A stretch of 64,000 nucleotides of DNA from the NCBI RefSeq assembly GCF_900302465.1, contig NZ_OMOR01000001.1, forward strand, positions 2,108,001 through 2,172,000. Direction: 5' to 3'. A program made the translations under genes and the position numbers. The stretch comes from Ascidiaceihabitans donghaensis (lineage in GTDB: Bacteria > Pseudomonadota > Alphaproteobacteria > Rhodobacterales > Rhodobacteraceae). The notes below the pieces were generated by a model, which saw only the letters and a program-made list of their open reading frames with translations, was not told the origin of the DNA and made no database searches. Of this stretch, positions 54,383 through 62,628 are shown one piece after another (the stretch's first letter is position 1; each line of letters starts with the position of its first letter).

Positions 54383-55408
54383 TTACAAATCCAGGGCCTT
54401 CAATCCGTTCTGTGCAAACACAGGAACAAAGGCCCCTACCTTCATGGCACGTTCAGGATTGGACGCATTGCCATCCAAAGCGCGTTTCAATACCCCCTGA
54501 ATGATTGCGGCCATACGGAAGAAGCAAAAACCGACATAAAACCCAAAGTTATCAATACCATCAATGCCACGGCGCATGCAGTATTGGTCGATAAACTCTT
54601 GATCCGTCGGCAGCCCCAATGCTGAACGGTCCACACCAGCCAGCCCGCGACCTTCTTTGCCCGCAGGCAATTGCCATTGCATAATCACCGACGCCAGATC
54701 CGCATAGGGATGACCTGTCGTGCTTAGCTCCCAATCCAGAACAGCCAAACAATTGGTGCCGTCGGCTTCGAAGATCATATTGTCGATCCGGTAGTCCCCA
54801 TGTACCAAAGTGCGCTGCCCGTCATCGGTGGGCATGCGATCCGCCAAAGCGTCCATTAATCGATCCATGGCTGGTACATCACCCGTTTCAGAGGCTTTGT
54901 ATTGTTTGGTCCAGCGCCCGATCTGGCGTTCGAAATAGTTGCCAGGAGGGCCGTAATCGCCAAGCCCGACGGCTTCGATGTCCACATCATGCAGTGCCGC
55001 CAGCACACGGTTCATGTCGCCAATGATCGCGGTGCGTTCTTCAACCGTTCGCCCGTTCAGCGTGGGTTCATTGAAATTACGGCCAACCACCTGATCCATG
55101 ATGTAGAACGATGATCCAATCACCGCATCGTCTTCACACAGCACATGCATTTTCGACACAGGCACTCCCGTGTCCCACAACGCCTTTTGCACACGAAATT
55201 CGCGATCAACGGCGTGGGCTGATTTCAACAGCTTTCCGGGCGGCTTGCGGCGCAAAACATAATTGCGTGCCGGTGTTTTCAACAAAAACGTCGGGTTGGA
55301 TTGCCCACCTGCGAATTTTTCGGCCTCGATTGGGCCTTCAAATCCGTCCAGATGGTTCTTTAGATATGCGCCAACCGCGTCCAGATCGAGTGTTTGCGTG
55401 TCCGCCAT
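54383..55408 (-). CDS. Phosphotransferase of the ACAD10/11 (LvaA-like) type
   Basis: 341 aa with the aminoglycoside-phosphotransferase/choline-kinase fold. The Brenner motif is HGDYRIDN (203-210) and the metal-binding Asp is in VLDWELSTTGHPYADLA (Asp225). The family is the N-terminal kinase domain of human ACAD10/ACAD11 and bacterial LvaA, which phosphorylate 4-hydroxyacyl-CoA. It is the last gene of the long minus-strand operon. Antibiotic resistance is unlikely, as the neighbours are all acyl-CoA enzymes. Confidence 0.86.
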   Translation of the reverse strand: MADTQTLDLDAVGAYLKNHLDGFEGPIEAEKFAGGQSNPTFLLKTPARNYVLRRKPPGKLLKSAHAVDREFRVQKALWDTGVPVSKMHVLCEDDAVIGSSFYIMDQVVGRNFNEPTLNGRTVEERTAIIGDMNRVLAALHDVDIEAVGLGDYGPPGNYFERQIGRWTKQYKASETGDVPAMDRLMDALADRMPTDDGQRTLVHGDYRIDNMIFEADGTNCLAVLDWELSTTGHPYADLASVIMQWQLPAGKEGRGLAGVDRSALGLPTDQEFIDQYCMRRGIDGIDNFGFYVGFCFFRMAAIIQGVLKRALDGNASNPERAMKVGAFVPVFAQNGLKALDL

Positions 55409-55417
55409 GTCGGCCTC

Positions 55418-56068
55418 TCAGCTATAGGTCATTAAGTGTTGAGTGTCGGTATGATCCAGATGCGGCGTCGCGTTCATGCCAGTCATAAACACGCGCCCCT
55501 TGGAAAACACAAACCGCGTGATGGATGCGTTTTTGATCTGCAAATTCACTTCCATCATCATCCGTTTCGGTGCTTGCATCGTGCTGGCCACCAACTGACC
55601 AATCACACCGCCTGAAGACACCACCAAAACGCGCCGTGCGTCGGTGTCCGTCGCAAATTTCAGCGCCTCGGCCACGCGGGTTTCGAACTGGCCCCATGTT
55701 TCATACGGATCGTTCAGTTGATCGTCCTGCCATTCAAAAACAGTCTCGCGCAGCGTGCGAAAATGGACCTTGCGATCGCCTTTGACCAGTTCCGGCACAT
55801 TGCCATGGTACTTGGCGCGCAGCAAATCGCCAAAATCATATTCGTTGAAACCAGCATGCTCCTCAGGGCTGCCGTCAAACTTCATCGCGCTCAGCGTATC
55901 GCGCTGACGCTCCAAAGTGCCAGACACCAAACGGTCCGGCACCCAGCCCATGGCACGCAAAGCGTCGCCCGCCAGCCGCGCCTGTTCAAACCCAACATCC
56001 GACAGTTGGTCGTAGTTCTCCTGCCCGAAAGCCGCCTGCCCGTGGCGCACCACGACCAGCTCCGCCAT
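55418..56068 (-). CDS. Histidine phosphatase family protein (phosphoglycerate mutase-like)
   Basis: 216 aa with the RHG motif VVRHGQAAFGQENYDQLSDVGFEQA at the start and the second catalytic His region VVSSGGVIGQLVA. It removes phosphate from an unknown substrate. It sits between the nitronate monooxygenase and the phosphotransferase genes, with one-base and nine-base spacing, so a role in reversing the phosphorylation step is a possibility. Confidence 0.88.
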   Translation of the reverse strand: MAELVVVRHGQAAFGQENYDQLSDVGFEQARLAGDALRAMGWVPDRLVSGTLERQRDTLSAMKFDGSPEEHAGFNEYDFGDLLRAKYHGNVPELVKGDRKVHFRTLRETVFEWQDDQLNDPYETWGQFETRVAEALKFATDTDARRVLVVSSGGVIGQLVASTMQAPKRMMMEVNLQIKNASITRFVFSKGRVFMTGMNATPHLDHTDTQHLMTYS

Positions 56069-57060
56069 CAGAAAAACTCCGCCGCAAGCTTCTTGCCCGC
56101 CGCTGCGTATTCAGCCGCCATCCGGTCCACAATCGCACCAGCAGGCCCAATGGATTTCACCGCCCCAATGCCCTGCCCCGATCCCCAAATGGTTTTCCAC
56201 GCTTTGGGTTTTGACGAGCCTTCGGAGAAGTTCATAGAGGAGCTATCCGCCTGTGGCAGATTGTCGGGATCCATGCCTGCCGCTTCAACCGAGCCGCGCA
56301 AGTAGTTACCCCAAACCCCTGTGAACAATGAGGAATAGACAATGTCCTCTGCCCCGGAGTCCACGATCATTTGTTTGTATTCCTGTTGCGCGTTGGCCTC
56401 ATCCGTCGCGATAAACGGCGTACCTGTGTACCCCAAATCGGCGCCCATGGCGCGCGCGGCCAGCAGGCTTTCGCCTGTTGCAATGGCACCGGACAGCAAC
56501 AAAGGCCCTTCAAACCATTCGCGGATTTCACGGATCAAAGCGAACGGCGATTGCTCACCCGCGTGCCCGCCGGCTCCTGCGGCCACAGCCACCAGACCAT
56601 CAGCGCCTTTTTCGATCGCTTTCTTCGCAAAACGATTGTTGATGATATCGTGTAAAACGATCCCGCCACAAGAATGCGCCGCCTCATTGACCTCGACGCG
56701 TGCGCCCAATGAGGTGATCCAGATTGGCACCTCATGTTTGACGCAAATTTCCAGATCGCGATCAAGCCGCCCGTTGGAGCGATGTACAATCTGGTTCACG
56801 GCATAGGGTGCGGCGGGCGTGTCGGGGTTCGCCTGATTGTGGCGATCCAGCTCTTCCTTGATCTGGGTGAGCCACGTGTCGAGCAGCGGATGCTCGCCCT
56901 CGCCTTCCCGCGCGTTCAAAGCTGGAAAAGACCCAACGATGCCAGCTTTGCACTGCGCAATCACCAGTTCTGGTACAGAGATAATGAACAACGGCGAGGC
57001 CACCATAGGCACGCGCAGCCCTTGAAGGGCTTTTGGAAGGTGTGAATCGTCTCTGGGCAT
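56068..57060 (-). CDS. Nitronate monooxygenase (2-nitropropane dioxygenase family)
   Basis: 330 aa from the ATG at 57060 (MPRDDSHLPKALQG). The FMN-binding TIM barrel has the family motifs MVASPLFIISVPELVIAQCKAGIVGSFPALNAR, GADGLVAVAAGAGGHAGEQSPFALI and LLSGAIATGESLLAARAMGADLGYTGTPFIATDEANAQQEYK. Members oxidise nitroalkanes or act as enoyl reductases. The role in this beta-oxidation operon is unclear. Confidence 0.88.
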   Translation of the reverse strand: MPRDDSHLPKALQGLRVPMVASPLFIISVPELVIAQCKAGIVGSFPALNAREGEGEHPLLDTWLTQIKEELDRHNQANPDTPAAPYAVNQIVHRSNGRLDRDLEICVKHEVPIWITSLGARVEVNEAAHSCGGIVLHDIINNRFAKKAIEKGADGLVAVAAGAGGHAGEQSPFALIREIREWFEGPLLLSGAIATGESLLAARAMGADLGYTGTPFIATDEANAQQEYKQMIVDSGAEDIVYSSLFTGVWGNYLRGSVEAAGMDPDNLPQADSSSMNFSEGSSKPKAWKTIWGSGQGIGAVKSIGPAGAIVDRMAAEYAAAGKKLAAEFF

Positions 57061-57093
57061 AGTGTCTAGCGCCTTATCAAATGAAGAAAGGTT

Positions 57094-57120
57094 GAGGCGG
57101 GCACCAAACCCGCCTCTTTT
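57094..57120. terminator. GC-rich hairpin between thiolase and nitronate monooxygenase genes
   Basis: GAGGCGGG and CCCGCCTC form a perfect 8-bp stem with a seven-base loop. The T-run (TTTT) is on the plus-strand side, so on the minus strand, where the genes are, it may only slow or stabilise the transcript. Confidence 0.5.
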
Positions 57121-57135
57121 GTTGGTAAACAACGG

Positions 57136-58332
57136 CTACAGGACTTCGAAGAGACCCGCACCGCCCATACCGCCGCCAATACACATGGTGCAGACCACAT
57201 ATTTCGCACCGCGGCGTTTACCTTCTATCAGTGCATGACCAACCATACGCGCACCAGACATGCCGTAAGGGTGACCGATGGAAATGGCGCCACCGTTGAC
57301 GTTCAGGATCTCGTTTGGAATGCCCAAGACGTCACGGGACGCGATGACTTGGCTGGCGAAGGCCTCGTTCAGCTCCCAAAGACCGATGTCATCCATTTTC
57401 AACCCATGCGCTTCCAGCAGCTTTGGCACAGCATAGATTGGGCCGATGCCCATCTCGTCAGGCTCACAACCGGCCGCCATAACGCCCACGTAACGACCCA
57501 ACGGTTGCAGGCCCTTTTTCTCGGCAACAGAGGCTTCCATGACCACCGCGGCAGAGGCGCCATCGCTGAGCTGAGAGGCGTTGCCCGCGGTGATGAATTT
57601 GCCTTCGGCCAAGTTCATGCCGTCTTTGAACACAGGCTTTAGCCCCGCAAGGCTTTCTGCAGTTGTGCCCGGACGGTTGCCTTCGTCCTTATCCAGCGTG
57701 ACTTCATGTGACGTGATTTCTTTGGTTTCGCGGTTTTGCACCATCATGGTTGTGGTCATGGCAACGATTTCATCATCCAAGCGGCCTGCTTCTTGCGCCT
57801 GATGTGTGCGCTCTTGCGATTCAGCGGCGTATTCGTCTTGTGCTTCGCGGCTGACGTTGTAGCGTTCTGCCACGTTTTCAGCGGTTTCCAGCATCGTCAT
57901 GTAGATTTCCGGCTTGTTCGCTTTCAGCCACTTGTCCGCGCCCACGCGCATTTCCGGTGTTTGCACCATGGAAATGCTTTCGACACCGCCGCCAATCACA
58001 ACATCCATACCGTCGGTGATAACCTGCTTGGCCGCTGTTGCAATCGCCATCATGCCAGAGGCGCATTGACGGTCCAGAGACATGCCAGCCACAGTGACGG
58101 GCAGACCTGCACGAATGGCGGCCTGACGTGCGATGTTGCCGCCGGAATGGCCCTGTTGCAATGCCGCGCCGATGACGCAATCGCTGATTTCGGAGCCTTC
58201 GATGCCGGCACGCGCCACGGCGTGTTCAATCGCATGTGCTGCAAGCTGTTGCGGCGTGGTGGCGTTGAAAGCGCCCCGGTAGGCTTTGCCGATGGGGGTA
58301 CGGGCGGTGGATACGATAACTGCGTCACGCAT
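57136..58332 (-). CDS. Acetyl-CoA C-acyltransferase (thiolase)
   Basis: 398 aa with Cys90 in [17 protein letters not shown] as nucleophile, the His motif [18 protein letters not shown], and the second Cys in [18 protein letters not shown]. It cleaves 3-ketoacyl-CoA to acyl-CoA and acetyl-CoA, or the reverse. It works with the dehydrogenases in the same operon. Confidence 0.94.
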   Translation of the reverse strand: MRDAVIVSTARTPIGKAYRGAFNATTPQQLAAHAIEHAVARAGIEGSEISDCVIGAALQQGHSGGNIARQAAIRAGLPVTVAGMSLDRQCASGMMAIATAAKQVITDGMDVVIGGGVESISMVQTPEMRVGADKWLKANKPEIYMTMLETAENVAERYNVSREAQDEYAAESQERTHQAQEAGRLDDEIVAMTTTMMVQNRETKEITSHEVTLDKDEGNRPGTTAESLAGLKPVFKDGMNLAEGKFITAGNASQLSDGASAAVVMEASVAEKKGLQPLGRYVGVMAAGCEPDEMGIGPIYAVPKLLEAHGLKMDDIGLWELNEAFASQVIASRDVLGIPNEILNVNGGAISIGHPYGMSGARMVGHALIEGKRRGAKYVVCTMCIGGGMGGAGLFEVL

Positions 58333-58362
58333 AGGTTTGGTTCCTTATGGTTTGGTTTGGAC

Positions 58363-58410
58363 CGGGGGCGCTGCCCCCAGACCCCCGAGGTTTATCGGGC
58401 GAGATGAAGA
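58363..58410 (+). repeat. Dispersed intergenic repeat, copy C
   Basis: GGGGGCGCTGCCCCC, then CCCCCGAGGTTTAT and GGGCGAGATGAAG, as in copies A and B. It lies in the gap between the SDR and thiolase genes and is inverted relative to them. Confidence 0.75.
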
Positions 58411-58421
58411 TAGATCTGGGA

Positions 58422-59339
58422 TTACCAGTCGAGTTTGATGCCTTTGGCCTCTGCGGCGCGTTTGGCGTATTTGCGGGTTTGGGAAAACGCGTCTTGCAGT
58501 TCTTCCTGATCTGTTGGGTCGGTGATCTTGCTCCATTGGGCCGCAACGGCTTCAGGCGTGATGTCCCCTTCAATCAGTTGCCCTTGCGTTTCGTATATGC
58601 GCGTTTGGGCAAAGACCCCTGCCCCAGCGCTGAGGATGGTTTTGGATGGCGCGTCTTGGCTCACAAGGTAGAGCAGGCCTGGCGTGATCGTTTCCGGTTG
58701 CAGCACTTCCAATGCCTCTGGCGGCAGCAATTGTTCTGTCATGCGGGTGGCGGCCGTTGGGGCGAGCGTGTTGACGCGAATGTCATCGCGCCCGCCTTCG
58801 TGGTGTAATACATTCATCAGACCCGCCATCGCCGCTTTGGCAGCACCATAGTTTGATTGTCCGAAATTGCCGTAAAGCCCCGACGCGGAAGATGTCAGCA
58901 CAATCCTGCCATATTTTTGTTCCCGCATAATGGGCCAAACCGCATGGCAACAATTGGCGCTGCCCAGCAGATGCACATCCACAACTTTGCGAAAGTCACC
59001 CATGCTCATCTTGGCGAATGTTTTGTCCAAAAGGATGCCGGCGTTGTTGACCAGAATATCGATCCGCCCCCATCGCTTCATCGTTTGGCCGATCATATCA
59101 TTGACCTGACCTTGGTCCGTGACATCCGCGCCATGCACAAACGCCTCGCCGCCCATCGCCTCAATTTCGGCTACGACACCCCGCGCTGCATCCGAGGATT
59201 TGCCTTTTCCATCGGTCGAAACGCCCAGATCGTTGACCACGACCTTGGCACCCCGCGCCGCAAGTCCAAGCGCGTGGCTGCGCCCAAGGCCAACACCCGC
59301 ACCTGTCACAATCGCCACCTGGTCGTCGAAACGTATCAT
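58422..59339 (-). CDS. SDR family protein, MFE-2/HSD17B4-like hydroxyacyl-CoA dehydrogenase
   Basis: 305 aa. TGAGVGLGRSHALGLAARGAKVVVNDLG (near 12-40) is the pattern of the dehydrogenase unit of peroxisomal multifunctional enzyme 2. The catalytic Tyr-Lys lies in YGNFGQSNYGAAKAAMAGL. The extended C-terminus (220-305) is also seen in that group. It probably oxidises a (3R)-hydroxyacyl-CoA. It starts three bases after the next SDR. Confidence 0.88.
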   Translation of the reverse strand: MIRFDDQVAIVTGAGVGLGRSHALGLAARGAKVVVNDLGVSTDGKGKSSDAARGVVAEIEAMGGEAFVHGADVTDQGQVNDMIGQTMKRWGRIDILVNNAGILLDKTFAKMSMGDFRKVVDVHLLGSANCCHAVWPIMREQKYGRIVLTSSASGLYGNFGQSNYGAAKAAMAGLMNVLHHEGGRDDIRVNTLAPTAATRMTEQLLPPEALEVLQPETITPGLLYLVSQDAPSKTILSAGAGVFAQTRIYETQGQLIEGDITPEAVAAQWSKITDPTDQEELQDAFSQTRKYAKRAAEAKGIKLDW

Positions 59340-59342
59340 TCT

Positions 59343-60167
59343 TTAACCCTCCAAGGCCGATCCGAACAGATTTGGGCCGCTCATCACTTGTATACCGCCT
59401 GAGACGGGCAAGATGGCCCCTGTCAAGAAGCTGCCCCCTTTGCCACACAAAAACTGCATACATCCTGCGATGTCTTCGTCGCGCCCCACACGCCCCAAAG
59501 GCACGTCTTGGCCGACCTTTTCACGCATACCTTCATCTGCTGTCGCAAAGGCCGTCATACGGCTGACGAATGGGCCCGGGGCAAGCGCGTTCACAGTGAC
59601 GTGGTGCCCTGCAAGTTCCTTGGCCATGATGCGGGTGATCTGGTGTACGGCCGCCTTGGACGCCGCATAGCTGTAGGCCCCATCCCCCAAAGGCGCGTCC
59701 CCCATGACCGAGCCCACATTGACCACACGCGCCGGATCATCAGGGCTGGCGGATTTGATCAGGATCGGCAGCAAGCTCTGCGTAAGATGGAATAGCCCCG
59801 CGTTGTTGACGCCCTGCACTTTTGCCCAAGCTTCAAACGGGAACTGGCCCAGCGGTGCGCCCCAAGTGATGCCCGCGTTGTTCATCAGAATGTTGAGCGT
59901 GTCAGTGCGTTTGGTGATCTCTTCAACCATCGCCGCGACACCGTCCGCGCTACTTACATCCCCACCAAAGCCTGTGACTTTGCCCGCCACACCGCTGTCG
60001 TTGATGTCTTGCGCGACGGCTTCGCAGGCGTCCGCTTTGCGCGACGCGATAAATACATGTGCGCCCGCTTGCGCCAACCCCGTGGCTGCCATGCGCCCGA
60101 TGCCTGTGGCGCCGCCGGTGACCAAAGCCACCTTACCTTCCAATGAAAACAGATCGTTAGGTGTCAT
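59343..60167 (-). CDS. SDR family oxidoreductase
   Basis: 274 aa classical SDR with TGGATGIGRMAATGLAQAGAHVFIASRKADACEAVAQ, NNAGITWGAP and YSYAASKAAVHQITRIMAKEL as active site, and the C-terminal GSFLTGAILPVSGGIQVMSG. It resembles RhlG/FabG-like carbonyl reductases. It lies between the acyl-CoA dehydrogenase pair and the MFE-2-like SDR. Confidence 0.88.
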   Translation of the reverse strand: MTPNDLFSLEGKVALVTGGATGIGRMAATGLAQAGAHVFIASRKADACEAVAQDINDSGVAGKVTGFGGDVSSADGVAAMVEEITKRTDTLNILMNNAGITWGAPLGQFPFEAWAKVQGVNNAGLFHLTQSLLPILIKSASPDDPARVVNVGSVMGDAPLGDGAYSYAASKAAVHQITRIMAKELAGHHVTVNALAPGPFVSRMTAFATADEGMREKVGQDVPLGRVGRDEDIAGCMQFLCGKGGSFLTGAILPVSGGIQVMSGPNLFGSALEG

Positions 60168-60179
60168 AATTCAAGTCCC

Positions 60180-61295
60180 TTAAAACCCGCGGGCTGCTGC
60201 CACGCGTTCCGCATGATAGCCGTAGTCGCCAAGCCATTCCGCAGCGACGCGGGCCCGCTTCATATAAAAGCCCATATCAAATGCATCCGTCATCCCGATG
60301 CCACCGTGCATCTGCACCCCTTCGATTACGGCCAGTTTCGCCGTGTCAGTGGCGCGCGCCTTGGCCAAAGACACCGCCATTGTGGCATTGTCGATGTCCT
60401 CGTCCAACACACGCCCTGCGTTGCGCACAGCCGAAGCCGTTACTTCGGTTTCGCACCACAAATGTGCGGCGCGATGTTGCAGTGCTTGAAAGCGCCCGAT
60501 TTCGATGCCGAACTGTTTACGTTCCTTCAGATACCCCACCGTCATGCCAAAAGCACCCGCGGCAAGCCCCGCCATTTCTGCGGCAAGGGCTGCCTGTCCC
60601 GCATTAAGTGCAGGCTGCAAGACTGTCATCGCATCCCCCACTGTGCCGACAACATCATCGCCCGTCGCTTCAACATCGGCAAAATCAACAGCAGCCGCAT
60701 CGCGTGCATCGATCATTGCGTTGGCCGTGCGTGTGATACCGTCGCGATCAGCGGGCAAATCAAACAGGGTCAACCCTGCCTCGGCGCGCGCCAAAACCAA
60801 AACACGGTCTGCGTTGGCGCCATCGACCACAAAACCTTTGGAACCGGTCAATTTGAAGCCATTGCCATCAGCCACAGCTTGCAACGCGGTCGCGTCAGGA
60901 TCGTGTTTGTGCCCTTCGTCAATCGCCAAAGCATAAATGACTTTACCTTCAGCGATCTGACCCAAAGCTGCCTTTGAGCGGTCCGTTGCCACTTGCCGCA
61001 AGGCTGTGGCCGCAATCACGGCCGTGGATAGAAAAGGCGATGTGACAAGCGTCTTGCCCATTTCCTCAGCCAAAATACCAGCTGCCGCATGCCCCATATC
61101 AGAGCCGCCTGCGTCCTCGGGTACCAGCACGCCTGTCCAGCCCATTGCCGCCATTTCGCCCCACAGTTTTGCATCATGGGTTTCGCCTGCATCGCGCAAC
61201 CCGCGCAGATGCGACACCGGCGCCGCCCCATCAAGGAAGCCGCGGGCGGCGTCCTGCAACATGGTTTCATCTTCTGACATCATCAAAGTGGTCAT
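60180..61295 (-). CDS. Acyl-CoA dehydrogenase, second subunit of a pair
   Basis: 371 aa with the dehydrogenase fold (ETMLQDAARGFLDGAAPVSHLRGLRD, IEGVQMHGGIGMTDAFDMGFYMKRARV). It lacks the EGGTSE segment found at the end of its partner. Adjacent dehydrogenase genes with one lacking this region are the pattern of heteromeric FadE pairs used on branched or ring substrates. It is six bases after its partner on the same strand. Confidence 0.88.
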   Translation of the reverse strand: MTTLMMSEDETMLQDAARGFLDGAAPVSHLRGLRDAGETHDAKLWGEMAAMGWTGVLVPEDAGGSDMGHAAAGILAEEMGKTLVTSPFLSTAVIAATALRQVATDRSKAALGQIAEGKVIYALAIDEGHKHDPDATALQAVADGNGFKLTGSKGFVVDGANADRVLVLARAEAGLTLFDLPADRDGITRTANAMIDARDAAAVDFADVEATGDDVVGTVGDAMTVLQPALNAGQAALAAEMAGLAAGAFGMTVGYLKERKQFGIEIGRFQALQHRAAHLWCETEVTASAVRNAGRVLDEDIDNATMAVSLAKARATDTAKLAVIEGVQMHGGIGMTDAFDMGFYMKRARVAAEWLGDYGYHAERVAAARGF

Positions 61296-61301
61296 GTGTT
61301 C

Positions 61302-62465
61302 TTACCCCGGAAGCCCAAGAATGCGGCGTGAAATGATCGACAACATCACTTCTGATGTGCCGCCTTCGATGGAATTGGCCTTTGTGCGCAACCAGTCAGC
61401 AGCTAACCCGGCGTGGGTGCCTTCCCATTCCAGTGCATCTGCACCACCGGCAGACATCAGCAACTCGTGGCGGCGTTTATTCAATTCCGTGCCCTCATAT
61501 TTCAGCATGGCCGACGCGTCACCGACACCACCGCCTGCTTCGGCCTGATCCTTGTAGCGCTCCAACGTCAGGCCAATGGCCAGTTGGTCGACTTCACATT
61601 GCAGGGCTTCAGCGCGCGTGGTCGCATCCATGCCACCGTCGTGTTCGGCCAAAACGGCCCCCAAAGACCGCGTCCCAAGCAGACCTGCACCCCCGCCAGA
61701 AATCATCTCGCGTTCGTGGGTCAACAAGTGCTTTGCCACGTCCCAGCCGCGATGTTCAGTGCCCACCACATTGGATTTGGGCACCCGCACGTCATCGAAG
61801 AATGTTTCACAGAACGGAGACGATCCAGAGATCAAGCGAATTGGTTTCGTCGACACTCCGGCTGTGTCCATGTCGATCAAAAGGAAGGAAATCCCAAGAT
61901 GCTTTTTCGCATCCGGATCGGTACGCACAAGCGCAAAAATACAGTCGGCTTTGTCCGCATAGGATGTCCAGACCTTTTGTCCATTTACAACATAATGGTC
62001 ACCATCACTAACGGCTTTTGTCTGAACGCTTGCCAAATCCGAACCTGCGCCCGGTTCTGAATAGCCTTGACACCAGCGCACTTCGCCGCGTGCAATTGGC
62101 GGCAGATACTGCAATTTTTGCTCATGCGACCCGAAGGCCAGCAAGGCAGGCCCAAGCATCCAAATGCCAAAGCTTTGCAACGGCCAGCGCGCCCCGATGG
62201 CGTCCAGTTCTTCTTGCAAAACCTTATCGTGGGCACGGTCCAATCCGGCACCACCGTATTCCACGGGCCATGTGGGCACGGTCCACCCCTTGGCGGCCAT
62301 CACCTCAAGCCACGTCTTTTGCGCGTCTGACGTGAACTGCCAGTTGCGCCCACCCCAGCAAATCGTTTCCTCGTCGCGGACACCATCGCGCATTTCGGTG
62401 GGGCAATTCGCCTCCAACCACGCGCGGGTTTCAGTGCGGAAAGCACCCAAATCTGTATCGGTCAT
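61302..62465 (-). CDS. Acyl-CoA dehydrogenase, first subunit of a pair
   Basis: 387 aa with WCQGYSEPGAGSDLASVQTKAV for FAD/substrate binding and SIEGGTSEVMLSIISRRILGLPG at the end (Glu367 in the EGGTSE motif). It is the first gene of a long minus-strand operon. It oxidises an acyl-CoA to the enoyl-CoA with an electron-transfer flavoprotein acceptor; substrate unknown. Confidence 0.9.
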   Translation of the reverse strand: MTDTDLGAFRTETRAWLEANCPTEMRDGVRDEETICWGGRNWQFTSDAQKTWLEVMAAKGWTVPTWPVEYGGAGLDRAHDKVLQEELDAIGARWPLQSFGIWMLGPALLAFGSHEQKLQYLPPIARGEVRWCQGYSEPGAGSDLASVQTKAVSDGDHYVVNGQKVWTSYADKADCIFALVRTDPDAKKHLGISFLLIDMDTAGVSTKPIRLISGSSPFCETFFDDVRVPKSNVVGTEHRGWDVAKHLLTHEREMISGGGAGLLGTRSLGAVLAEHDGGMDATTRAEALQCEVDQLAIGLTLERYKDQAEAGGGVGDASAMLKYEGTELNKRRHELLMSAGGADALEWEGTHAGLAADWLRTKANSIEGGTSEVMLSIISRRILGLPG

Positions 62466-62628
62466 GTTTGTCCTCCCAGACAGGTGGCGCTGCGGGTTAT
62501 GCCGTTACGTTCCACCCTGCAAAATCGTATTTCGCATTTACTGGTCCAAGTGTTGCAGCCAAACTTACCCCTGACAAGATGTCTGGCAGCTATGCCGTTA
62601 CGTCAAAACTTTTAGGGGAGAGATTACA
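62466..62628. promoter_or_regulatory. Divergent promoter with a 13-bp direct repeat
   Basis: TATGCCGTTACGT occurs at 62498-62510 and 62590-62602, 92 bases apart on the same strand. The first copy is 33 bases upstream of the acyl-CoA dehydrogenase start and the second 27 bases upstream of the oxidoreductase start. One regulator could therefore control both divergent genes. Confidence 0.5.

Noticed and set aside
54040-54504. 154-codon plus-strand frame upstream of the second Liv operon
   Set aside because: It runs through the operon terminator hairpin and into the antisense of the phosphotransferase gene, with no Shine-Dalgarno site and no motif.
54383-55408. Aminoglycoside resistance phosphotransferase
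   Set aside because: The fold is shared, but the gene belongs to an acyl-CoA operon and its motifs fit the ACAD10/11 kinase group.
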